Part shown: positions 34,975-45,420 of the stretch, piece after piece | Numbering within the stretch: position 1 is the stretch's first letter | How the letters are laid out: every line of letters starts with the position of its first letter | NCBI GenBank assembly: GCA_020466095.1 | Contig: CM035806.1 | Location: forward strand, 8,385,751 to 8,449,750 | Source: Chlorops oryzae | Taxonomy: Eukaryota > Arthropoda > Insecta > Diptera > Chloropidae | DNA: 64,000 bases | Direction of reading: 5' to 3' | Notes under the pieces: model-generated | The model's input: the letters and a program-made list of their open reading frames with translations, nothing else | What the model was told of the DNA's origin: nothing | Database searches by the model: none | Program-made: the position numbers and the translations under genes

Positions 34975-35165
34975 CACCGAGAGAAATAACAACAGTTAAA
35001 TCAACTACTTAGAACAGTTAAAGTAAGAGTGGTCAAATAAACTGTATTCCGCGTTAAATGCACTGAAAAAGGCAGTCAAATGAACAGTTGAAAAACAGTT
35101 ACTTTTTATGTTCAAATTCGCTTTCGTTCACTTAGACGTATAAGTTCGCATTCTGATCAACCGTC

Positions 35166-35250
35166 TCCGGAGGTTTCGATAGCTCAGTGCTTTAAACTGT
35201 GACTCGACAGTCGTGAGCTTCGGGGTTCTATCCCTGCTGGCGGCGGGAAT
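35166..35250 (+). other. tRNA-like domain 1 (Pol III-type boxes A and B)
   Basis: Box A TAGCTCAGTGC lies at 35180-35190 and box B GGTTCTATCCC at 35224-35234. Spacing and flanks resemble a tRNA gene, but the acceptor stem does not close well, so this is SINE-like rather than a functional tRNA. Confidence 0.65.
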
Positions 35251-35307
35251 TTTTCTGAATTTTTTTTTTAATTACAGTTTTTTTTTTTTTTTTTTTTGTT
35301 CAGAGTA

Positions 35308-35555
35308 TAGTTGTTTTGTGGCTCTGGGATAGCGTAGGGGATCCGTGCTATGCTCTTGATCCCAGGGTCCGAGGTTCGATTTCGGCACAGGCGAAACGGA
35401 GTGTAATGTTCCAAGCCTAGCACTGGTTTTTCAAAAATCGCATGTTAGGGGCACACTACATAATAAAACAAGAAAACCTCCTTGGTATCACAATGGGCCG
35501 ATTAACGGCCTAAGTGGCAGCCACTTCAACCTACCTACCTAACCTAGTTGTTTTG
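35308..35555 (+). mobile_element. tRNA-derived SINE, type B (copy 2), with 11-bp target duplication
   Basis: The SINE body is 35319-35544 (226 bp), flanked by the direct repeat TAGTTGTTTTG (35308-35318 and 35545-35555). Box A is TAGCGTAGGGG (35330-35340) and box B is GGTTCGATTTC (35373-35383). The tail contains ATCACAATGGGCCGATTAA and GGCCTAAGTGGCAGCC and ends in CTACCTACCTAACC. It is absent from the related element at 55648-56472, which confirms insertion after the element spread. Confidence 0.9.
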
Positions 35556-35725
35556 GAAGACAAAAATTTTGTCCTAAATTTTTATGGTTTTATTTTATTT
35601 AATTTTTTTTTTAATGGTTCATTTTCAAGCAAAAAATTTTGGGAGTGAAACAATTCCTTAAGCACGTTCCCCAAAATTTGAGCAACCATAAACTCAAGTG
35701 AGCATTTTGACCAACAAATTAAATT

Positions 35726-35803
35726 CGTTCGTTTAGCGTAATGGGTTAAGACATTCGCCCAGCGAAGTGTGGAGGTCAGCGGTTCAAGGCTCGGCCGAGG
35801 CGA
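35726..35803 (+). other. tRNA-like domain 2 (Pol III-type boxes A and B)
   Basis: Box A TAGCGTAATGGG lies at 35734-35745 and box B GGTTCAAGGCTC at 35781-35792. An A-rich stretch of about 130 bases follows, as in a SINE tail. Confidence 0.65.
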
Positions 35804-36097
35804 GAAAAATTAAAGAGATGAAAGAGAAAAAGATTTAAATAGAAACAAATAAATAAAGAAAAAATATAATAATTTAATAAAAAAAAAATATTAATAAAAG
35901 AAGATAAAAAAAAGTCAAAGCAAAAAATAAATTTTTTTTTCCCAGTCGCTGGTGACATCCATCAGGTAGTTATATCCATATTGACTGTGTTTGTACTGTT
36001 GAGTTGACCGCTACTGTACATAAGTTAACAATTAACGGTGAACTCGGTTATTTTAACCTGCTTTTTCAGTTAATGTAACTACCTTTTTCTCTCGGTG

Positions 36098-37539
36098 TAC
36101 AACTGAGCTCCGTAGATACATAAATTTTTGGATCAGGAAAGCTAGCTAAATCGATTCAGGCATGTATATCTCTGCGTTCATCTGTCCGTCCGTGTGTCCC
36201 TCTGTTCGTCCCTTTGTCCGTCTGTGGTCTGATTTCTTTTCAAATGGCTGGACCAATCCCATCGAAATTTAGCACACAAGTATGTCAACCGCCCAGATTG
36301 ATCCTATTCGTAAGTGAAAATGTACAATGTCCGCTCAATGTCACTCCCGCAAAAGGAGATTTTTCGGAAATTCCGAAATGAAAAATGTAGAAGCTTCAAA
36401 TCCGCAACATAAGTTGACCAAGAGGAATGAAAGGTGTTCTGGCACGCCCACAAACATGATTTTCTTGTTACTTGAGTACGTAAAGAAAAAGTTACTTTAA
36501 TAAACTATTGGGGACATTCCGAATAGCGATTTGTATAAAAAAAAAAACAAAAAAAATTCAATCCAAAAACTATATAACTAGATAACTTCAATATGCCGGA
36601 TAGTTACCGCATATTCAGCACATCTTTAGTTAAAAATTTTAAAAAATGGCAACTATAAAACGTTTAAAGCACCAATGGGGATTTAAGTCCTCTCTCTTCA
36701 CATACTTAATTTAGAGAATTTTTGCTTTTTTTTCATATATTTTCCCCTTAAAGCACGCATGAAGCATTCACATTCACGCGATAAAAATCCTGAGTCACAG
36801 GGGGCCGGGGGGGCGACTCACCTTACATTCAGAATAAATCAATTAAGCACAACCTTGAAGTCATTCCGTTTGATTGGAGCATTAAAGAAAGAAGTCAAGC
36901 TTGTAAAAGAGAATAAATGAATCCTTTTCTCATTTAAGAAATCAGAACGCAACGGTTTATAACAATTTCGCATGCCTTCCATCGAAGGCAAATTGTTGAA
37001 ACAAGCGATCTGTTGAGCTTTTCATTCCATACCGTCATTTTTCCTTTTTCGTGTTAAACGAGAGCAAAAAAAAAACAAAGCAAACACAGGGCACGAGGCA
37101 CGGACGTGTAGGCAGGCAGTCACACAATGGGGCAAACAAATAAGCAAACAAGCTGAAAAACGAGCAAACAGCAAACAAGTCAGAAACTGAAAAGCTCCAA
37201 ATGCAAATTAGTGTTTGGCATTCGTGTCGGAAATGAATGAGTTTTCCTAAATTTTGGTCTTGCACATCGCGTTGTGCATAGCAACGCATAGTTGCGTGTA
37301 ACATTTTCATGTCTGTTGGTGCTCTCCAAAATTTTCCGGGTGTCTGCTGTAAAGCTGAATTCACCTTCTAACATGTGTGCCAATGAGGTGGCCATACATA
37401 TATTTTCGTCTATTGAATTTGTGTTTTTGGTTTTCTTTTTACACATATGGAAATTGTCGATTCATTGAAATGACTGAAAAGGAACATCGTTGTTACCAAT
37501 AAAGTACCAGATTTACGGTAAATAGCCGACTATCCGGAT
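36098..37539. other. Stretch without a supported gene; (GTCY)n patch
   Basis: A GTCC/GTCT-rich run at 36180-36232 (CATCTGTCCGTCCGTGTGTC) and the downstream 'CAATCCCATCGAAATTTAGC' look like another microsatellite-bearing repeat, possibly an inverted mini-me relative. The remainder is unremarkable. Confidence 0.4.
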
Positions 37540-37711
37540 ATCCGAATACCCGATTATACGGTTATCGCACTATCCGGCTATCCCATTATCTGGTTATCCA
37601 ATTATTCGATTACCTCGTAACGTGATTACCCTATTATCCGGTTATCCGATTATACTATTATCGCATTATCCCAATATTCGATTATCTAATTGCTCAATTA
37701 TCCCATTATCT

Positions 37712-37751
<40 letters not shown>

Positions 37752-38045
37752 CCTCGTAATGTGATTACCAAATTATCCGGTTATCCGATTATGCCGTTAT
37801 CGCACTATCCTATTATCCAGTTATCGCATTATCCGGCTATCCCACTATCTGGTTATCAAATTATTCGATTACCTCGTAACGCGATTACCCCATTATCCGG
37901 TTATCCGATTATACTATTATCGCGTTATCCCAATATTCGATTATCTAATTGCTCAATTATCCCATTATCATTACACTGCTGTCCGATTATCCGGTTACCC
38001 AATCATCCAGTTGTCCGATTATCCGGTTTTCCGGTTATTGAGAAC
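37540..38045. repeat. Degenerate TTATCCG(G/A) short tandem array with 259-bp duplication
   Basis: Units of roughly 8-9 bases such as TTATCCGG, TTATCCGA and TTATCGCA run throughout. A block from GGTTATCCAATTATTCGAT to GCTCAATTATCCCATTATC occurs twice with a 259-base offset (37591 and 37850). A (TA)n tract at about 37714-37750 interrupts the array. The open frame across it (repeated Leu-Ser-Gly-Tyr-Pro-Ile) is a by-product. Confidence 0.85.
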
Positions 38046-39466
38046 TATTTGAGGTGATCACCGAAATAATTAAATATTTCGTATAGAAATTTCCATTTAT
38101 GCGGTCGGATATATGTACATACATATGTATGTTATCCGGTTAAAATTTTCTATGAACTCTTCAGTATCTCATTCTCCGGCTAATTTCTTGTTGTTATAAC
38201 TGAATGTAGATGTTCATATTTTTCTATTCAAACATGGTCAATTTCATGGAAAGAGCTCCCCATGTATGGTACTCGAATTGAGCTGCTTATGTCGATGACT
38301 TTCAAATGCATTTATTGAATATTTCAAAAATTTTTACTTTGAAAATTACAAAATACATACAATTGAAATTAGCGTTAAAATTTTCGAACTGTGCTTTTTG
38401 ACTATTCTGTCATATTTAGGGCTTCGATAGTAAATTTTCCTCCCGCAGATACACGATTTATTTGTTCCTTTTTTGAACCGAAAACAACAACAAAAATACA
38501 ATGAATTGAATTTACAGAATTGTAAGTAAATCGACAATTGCGACTCGCAATCCATAAAGTTGCGAAATACAATAAACTGAACTTTCTTAAAATTTACTCA
38601 AAAAAAAAAAAAAAACTATTCCAAAAAATCCTCTCCGACTCCTGAATTTTAACAATTTTCCATTTTTTTTTCACATTCAACGCGATTTCTTAAGCATCCA
38701 TCGATGGGTAGATGACGAAAATTCTTTGAGAAAAGCAGCATGATAGAGACATGCAACTTAAATGCTCATGCGAAAGTTTACTTAAGTAATAATCTCAATA
38801 TATCAACGGTTGAGGAAACCGATAAAACGTTAATATTCAGTGAGAGGAAGGGAAAGCGTGATATTTGAGAGTCTTAAGTACTAGATAATAAAAAAAAAAA
38901 TATATAAAAAACATTCAGGCAAAAATTTCTCTTGCGGATTCAATTCATTCAGGACGTTATTTCATCGATAGGAATAATATAAATATACAGATGTATTGTT
39001 AATCCATTCACTGTCCTTGGAGCAATTAATCTCATAAAATTACGATCAATATCAATAGGTAGAATGTAACTAATGCATGAAACAAGTTCTTATGGGTGAA
39101 AATGGCGCTTGGTGAGTTTAACCAATGACCGAATAATTGAGAATACATGGCCTTAAAACATAAACCAATGTGCATAATAAAAACATATACAGACCTTAAG
39201 ACGCCAATTCTTTCGGGATTCCTTTTACGCAATTACGCAAAAAGCAAATTCGTACCGCATCTTTCATTTTAGTTCATTTTATATTACACGAATAGCTTCG
39301 TTTTTGCTTTGCACGCACGTTCACGCTCGAATATCAATTTTCGCTCACGCTCAGCTCATGATACGTCAAGTTGCGCGTGACTTGGTGAATAACCACGGTT
39401 AACTTACATCTTTCTACAATGAAGATCAATCGATTTAAAAAGTAAAAAAGTTAGTCCTTATCATTG
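38046..39466. other. Stretch without a supported gene
   Basis: AT-rich, with no family recognised. Around 39280-39400 the motif CGCTCACGCTC and similar raise the GC content slightly. Confidence 0.4.
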
Positions 39467-39815
39467 TTAAGCCTGAAATCCAATATAGAGTTTTTTTTAC
39501 GTAAAGAAAAGAGTGTGGAGTGTATAGAATCTACCTCTATACATCTATAAAATGCTGCAACTCTACATAGACCTACCGTCGCTCCACTATCTGCTCCACT
39601 ATGTCCTCTGTTTACAATGCAAAATAATGTTTCCTCTATGACTATACAGAAGAAAAAGTAATTCTTGCAGCGTATACAGCCGTGGAGCACATAGTATAGC
39701 TGTATTCTGTAGAGTTGTAGAGACGGTCTTCAGTGTACACAACAAAGGTAGATTCTGTACAGTGTACACTCTTTTCTCTACGAAAAAACCCTATAGTGGA
39801 TTTCCGGATTTATAT
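39467..39815. mobile_element. Foldback element, AAGCCTGAAATCCA ends (copy 1)
   Basis: TTAAGCCTGAAATCCAATAT at 39467 is imperfectly mirrored by TATAGTGGATTTCCGGATTT. Inside, ACACTCTTTTCTCTACG and its inverse, and GTGGAGCACATAG with its inverse, form a long imperfect hairpin. A second copy is at 59605-60017. Confidence 0.65.
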
Positions 39816-40063
39816 CATAAAAACTACCATACATACTACAACTTATCACAAAAATGTGTTGTATACTTTAAGGCTGCAATATGTATTGCTAAAGCACAAC
39901 AATTAAAACAATTGTTTTGCTTGGGTTCCCTCATTTATCCAATTATATATAGCTTTGTCATTTATCCATAGATTTTCAAAAAATATTTTTTTTCATGTTT
40001 AGAAGGCCAAAGTCCAACAACAACAAAAAAAAAAAAAATTAACGTGAGGTATGAAAATCCCAA

Positions 40064-40570
40064 GTGATCACCAGATTGGCTTATTTTCGCTCTAGCTCTT
40101 ATTTTAACGAAGATATCGGCTTTTAAAGGTTTTTTGAAAATTTTCTATGAAAAATTTGGATTTTTTGAATTTTCCCAGGTGATCACCAGATTGGCTTATT
40201 TTCGCTCTAGCTCTTATATTAACGAAGATATCGGCTTTTAAAGATTTTTTGAAAATTTCTATGAAATATTTGGATTTTGAATTTTCCAATGATCACAGAT
40301 GGAATTTTCGATCTAGCTTTAAATAACGAAGATATCGGACAATATTTAAGTTTTTTGAAAATTTTCTATGAAACATTCGGAATTTATTGAATTTTCCCAG
40401 GTGATCATAGATTTGGCTTATTTTGTCTAGCTTTTATATTCAACAACGATACGACTTTTAAGGTCTTTTTGAACATTTATCAATATGAAAATTCGATTTT
40501 TTGAATCTTTACGCCGGTATCGTCCAGATTACCTTATGTTCAGCTAAGCTATCTCTATATTAATGAAGAA
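40064..40570. repeat. About 115-bp degenerate tandem repeat, 4-5 units
   Basis: GTGATCACCAGATTGGCTTA plus TTTTCGCTCTAGCTCTTAT recurs at 40064 and 40179, and decayed versions follow near 40290, 40400 and 40510. Divergence increases steadily to the right. Confidence 0.8.
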
Positions 40571-40739
40571 TCGATTAATCTGAAAGAGTTTTATTGACAA
40601 AATCTTATTGTTTAACTTTTGTCGGTACAGTTAAAATTCATTTTATAGATCAAAACAGTTTCGATAAGTTCGTCCTAAAAATAAGAAGGAACAAAAAGTA
40701 TCATTTAAAGTTCCCTGAGCTTAACAAATCACCAAAAGT

Positions 40740-41780
40740 GAATCACCGATTCTATTTTGTTTGTCTTATTTTTAGAAGCCTTTTATTTTGAATTTTAAAA
40801 CATTCGTTGCATGAGCTTAAGCTTCCAATCATAACGAAAACGGAAATTTTCTCTCATGACAAATCCTGAAACCTTGTCGATGCCATTAAAGATTCAAGAT
40901 ATGAATTCTTAAGTCTGTCCTACACACTAGTCAAAGAAGCATATTTGCATTTCAATTAGAGCTATTTCACTGATTAAATGACGAATTGACTTTAACTCTT
41001 GATAGGAAGCTAAAATTCGTACAGGAAACTATTGGTAGATTTAACCTTCATTTTTTGAAAGTTTGAAGCAATCTATTTTAAAACATACAACACTCCAAGA
41101 ATTCGTCCTCGAAACAAAGCAATACGGCCAAAGAGGAGGCTTTCACAATTCCATGAAAGAATCACTTTCATATTCATAGTGTACTTATTTCTGTTCTCTT
41201 TAATTTGAAATTCAGGCTTTTCATCTTCCTAGAAGCCAGTTTTATTTTGAATGTTAAGCACAGCATGTCGTTGCCTGAGCTTAAGCTTAAGAAATATGAA
41301 GGGGAAAAGGAAAAATCACGCAGACACCTATGCGACTGATGACAACCTTTGTCTGATGGGATTATAAAGTTTCAAGAATATGAATTGAGGCTTAAGTCTT
41401 TTGTTCATATCACACTAGTCACATCAGCATATTTGCACTTACATTTTGTCATTTCACGGATTAAATTGACGATTTTCTTCCACTTAACTTTCATCCGGTA
41501 CACAACGAATTCCGCTCACACCCCCACCGGGCACACACGATGCCCGATACGTTCAACCGAAGTTCATTCGTATAACATTGAAAGCTTTCGAAGCACAAAA
41601 TATAGAAAATAGAACACCGCAACGAATTCCTTAAACAGTTAACCCTTTATATACCAGGCCATAGCATCAAATGTGTTTGTTCACAATCAAAGCATCAATT
41701 CATATTCAATAGATGTACTTATTTCTGTGTGCTCTTTAATTTGAAAGTTGCCAGGCTACCTCTTCATTCGGTACTACCAT
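40740..41780. repeat. Diverged direct duplication, about 460-530-bp offset
   Basis: TGAGCTTAAGCTT occurs at 40811 and 41275, ACTAGTCA...AGCATATTTGCA at 40926 and 41414, and GTACTTATTTCTGT...CTCTTTAATTTGAAA at 41181 and 41715. Order is conserved with growing offset, indicating an old tandem duplication with indels. No coding frame is shared. Confidence 0.65.
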
Positions 41781-42282
41781 GGCTCTAAGTTTGAAAATTT
41801 TGCCTGCCTAAAAATATACTAACTTTAAATACGCAACGAAAAAAAAAAATTCTTTAAACTTTATTTAAGTCACATTCAAAATATGCTGAGTTTTGAACAA
41901 AAATTTAAATAAAATCAAATAAAATTCATAACATATTTTTAGGCACGCTGTTTTAAGTTTATGCCTATCTCAAATTTTGACCTATAAGTAAAGACCTGTA
42001 AGACTTAAATCAAAAAAACTTTTTTAAAACACACGTGTTTTATTTAGATGAAATAAGCGAATGGCGAGCTCCAACACACATAATTAAATTTTTGTTAGTT
42101 AGTAAAAATCCTTAAAAGAATACGATTTCCAACTTTTCATTTACTGGTAGCGACGCCTAAAAGTCAATGTGGAAAAAATAAAAATAACACCAGTTCGTTT
42201 TATTAGGTAGTAGAACCGAATGACCCCGGCAACTTTTCGCAATCTAAGGAACACATATACACTCATTACCTAAGAGCACCTT
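41781..42282. other. Stretch without a supported gene
   Basis: No gene or repeat recognised. Confidence 0.35.
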
Positions 42283-42538
42283 CGGCGGAAAATGTCTTCT
42301 TCAGGATAAAGTCATCAGCTCTGTCATCGATGACAGGACTTCGGGTGAATATATATGTAAATGTGTTTTCTTGAAACATTTTGCATGACATGACAGTGTG
42401 ATGTAGGCTGTCAAAGGTCAGACCCTTTTTAGTAACTCCACGATGACTATGATGTCATCCTGTGAGGTCGTTGTCCTTAAAATGTCATACGTTTCTGCTG
42501 CGAAGTCGTGTGCGTATGGGCATCCTCTTCCTGCTGGG
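42283..42538. mobile_element. GTCAT-rich CCCAG-type element, decayed
   Basis: The left end CGGCGGAAAATGTCTTCTTC resembles the inner left end of the 5645 element, and the right end is CTGCTGGG. GTCATC, ATGACA and GACATGAC are repeated many times inside (for example GTCATCGATGACAGGAC). Confidence 0.45.
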
Positions 42539-43175
42539 ATGTGTGTGTAAAAAATCCCCATAAAATCTATGCAGACAGACAGTAAAACTGGCGGAACAGC
42601 TTGTTGCTCATTCTTGTCTTTAAAATTACATTCGCCGCACTTTGGAGCTTACATGTCGAAAATTCGGTTTGAATATACATACATACATATGTGTATGGAT
42701 GTGGATAAATATGTACGTGAATTGAGCACTTTCGAAGTTTCGTTTTTTTTTTTTTTGTAAAATCTTCTTTGATTTTATGTTCTGATTTATTTATCTAAAA
42801 ATTTTTTTGCCATTTTTCTTTTCTTTTGAGTCGACTTTCTGCTCTCATCCTCCCCGCTAAAGGAAACAGACACCGCGCGATCATTTTCGTGCCATTTCTC
42901 TCAGCTTAGCCTACGGCTTGTTTCCCAATTTCATTTTTCTATAATTGTAGGTATTGATTGATTTTAATTCTTAAGAAAGAACGACGAGAGAACATTTCAA
43001 GGACCGTGCCCATCCTTAGCCATTAGTCTAGATCTTCATTAGGTTTAAACTAAACCATATCCTCCCTCTTCACCATTGCCTGGATTACGCCCGCAGATGA
43101 AGTATTTTGATTGGAATCGGAGAAACCGAAAGCCTTGACCAGATTTTTTCCTGAAAAATTACTTTCGGAAAACTA

Positions 43176-43324
43176 AGGGCCATCCATTAATTACGTTAGC
43201 ATGAAAGGGGTTCGAAAAATCTTAGTTCGCTTGCATCGGAGTCTGTGTATGCTTAAATATTCTTTTAGGATTGGGGTTTAAAAAAGGTAAAAATTTTCTT
43301 TACGCAATTAATGGACAGCGCCCT
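43176..43324. mobile_element. 149-bp MITE, AGGGC..CCATTAATTACG ends
   Basis: AGGGCCATCCATTAATTACG at 43176 is mirrored with small changes by CGCAATTAATGGACAGCGCCCT at the right. TA precedes the left end. It looks like a Tc1/mariner-type MITE. Confidence 0.65.
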
Positions 43325-44865
43325 AAGACACAAAAATAAAAACAGGATTCAATTCATCCACAAATGTTCAAAAAAAAAGCTTTGAGCAGATTTGAAAGCC
43401 TTAAATTTTCTTTGCTCCGTTTTCTTTTTCTTCTAAGAATTACAGAATTTGGGTCAAAAAGTTTCAGAGCCAACCAAAAAAATCTATAAATATTTCATTT
43501 AAAGAATGCAGCCAACTTCAAGCACAAGACAAGACATTCCGATACATTTCAATTCCTTAACTTAACTTTATTTTTTTTTATTATTTTTTTTTTGTATTTA
43601 AAAAAATCCTTAGAAGTGAAAAAACAAATAAATCCTTACCAGATAGAAAACATTCTTAAAAGTTTCCAAGTCGTGATAGACAGAAAAGCCACAGCTTCAT
43701 GACCCAATATCGTGCGCGATTTGGCCTTCCGCAGTGAAAAGTGTCTGCCGGGCTTCCAGAATGTCAAAACTCTAATCTAACATTTATGCCCAAAATAAAT
43801 TGAAAAATAAAAAAACTTAAAAAAAAAATCACCAAATTTCGATGAAAAACAAAAAACTCGAGGTCCTTACATCTTCTTCGACAGTTTTTCATTTCCTTCC
43901 TTGGCCTTCACCGCCCTCCCGATCGCACATGCTTCGATACTGATGATATTACATATGACCACAACGAAGAGATTAAATAGCTGCGGTCAGTGTCGTCGTC
44001 GTCGTCGTCGTCGTGGTCGTCGGGTGCGATTTCCCAATATGAAAAAGCTTGAAAGGAAATGATTGAGCGAACATGATTACATAGTGTTTTATAGGTGGGC
44101 AAATTCTTAAGGTAGGCAACAGCTGCGCTCGCTGTGCAATGAGCTATTGTAGTTTTGCGGCACACACACACACACACACACGTGAACGTATGTTTCTTTA
44201 AAATATATAAGTACATATATATGTATATATATAAATATAGGTATATAAATTGTGTAATACGAACCGACATTTATCTGTGATACGTGTCTGTGGGATTTAT
44301 GATCCTGAAAGTAATGCTTTTGATTTGAAAAGCTCATCAAAATTGTTGCGGCATGTCCAAAGCATCATAATTCGTCACGCATGACTGTCTTTTATGCATG
44401 TTAAGGTAACGTTAAGCCTTCATTCAGGGCGTCTACGTAAGGGCTTTCAGCCAGCTAATAAGCAGCATGCATTCACACACACATGTTGTCCTACACATGC
44501 ATTCGCATATCCAACTAATCTATGTACGTACAAAAATGAACATGTAAACGTGCGCGTGCTACGTGTACGTAACGTAAGAGCAGCCCGAAACATACATATG
44601 CACATATGAACGCACTAACATTTACTTGGTTTTACTGTTAAGGACGAGGCTTAGAATAAACCGCTTCAATTTGCAAAATCAATTTGCGCCGCCTAAGCAT
44701 TTTATACATTCAACTATGATTAATTACATCGACGCTGTGGCTCAGGTTGTCACAAAAGCTTCGGTTAGCGGTCTCGGATTAATTTGTTTCCTTTTGAAAA
44801 AAGTCGCTTCAATATTCAAAAATATTAGCATAGAGAAATTTAAGCCCCAAACTAAAGAAAATCAA

Positions 44866-44902
<37 letters not shown>

Positions 44903-45124
44903 TCCCTCACTCTGTCTTTTTCTTACATAGTTTTAGATTGGTGACGAAAATAACATTCTGTAGAACTTTCAACTTAAAAAAAACAAATATTTTCTAAATA
45001 AAGTTCATGAATTTTTTCATATTTTTATAATCGGCATCAACAAACACAATTTTTTTGGCATTTTTTATTTGAAGTTAGTTCCTTACCCCAAAAAAAAAAA
45101 ATGGATAAATAACAAAGTTTTAAT
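43325..45124. other. Stretch without a supported gene; several microsatellites
   Basis: It holds (CGT)n at 43993-44013, (AC)10 at about 44162-44181, TA-rich stretches near 44200 and (CT)n at 44870-44898. The 120- to 123-codon frames across them contain low-complexity segments and have no recognisable domain. Confidence 0.5.
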
Positions 45125-45367
45125 CACGGCTCGAATTCTGATGACATTTATAAATTTAAAGCATTTTTTATAGAGCAAAAATTTTTTCTCACCAACATTT
45201 TGCGAATAAGTTTAGCGAATTTGAACTTGAAACCACTTTTCGAACTTAAAAAAATTCATATTGGAGTTAAAAATCGATATGAATCGTCACTTTATGTGAA
45301 TGGAACAATATTTGTACTCAATAAAGTATGCTTTAAATTTATAAAAGTCAACAAAATCCGAGGCCTG
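45125..45367. mobile_element. hAT MITE (copy 2)
   Basis: Same family and same 243-bp length as 22964-23206. The ends are mutated (CACGGCTCGAATT and AATCCGAGGCCTG). The flanks GTTTTAAT and GTTACAAT are a decayed 8-bp duplication (6 of 8 match). Confidence 0.75.
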
Positions 45368-45420
45368 GTTACAATTCTATATGTGAGGGAATTAAGGCAA
45401 TGTAGGAAATGAAAATTACT

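Larger units (their letters stand above)
34975..36097. mobile_element. TIR element carrying two tRNA-like domains (copy 1)
   Basis: The ends CACCGAGAGAAA (34975) and TTTCTCTCGGTG (36097) are inverted, with TA outside both. Inside the left end CAGTTAA, GTCAAAT and AACAGT motifs repeat, and likewise inside the right end. Between them are two tRNA-like domains on the same strand (35166-35250 and 35726-35803), each with correctly spaced boxes A and B. A type B SINE was later inserted between them. The whole structure recurs inverted at 55648-56472, so both tRNA-like domains are original parts of the element. TA target sites suggest Tc1/mariner-type mobilisation. Confidence 0.8.

Noticed and set aside
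35166..35803. Two functional tRNA genes
   Set aside because: Boxes A and B are good, but the acceptor stems do not pair well and both lie inside a repeated mobile element, so they are SINE-like domains.
37761..38057. 98-codon frame with repeated Leu-Ser-Gly-Tyr-Pro-Ile
   Set aside because: By-product of the TTATCCG short tandem array.
43908..44270. 120-codon minus-strand frame including a run of Asp
   Set aside because: Spans a (CGT)n microsatellite and an (AC)n microsatellite, which create the apparent acidic run and Cys-Val repeats.
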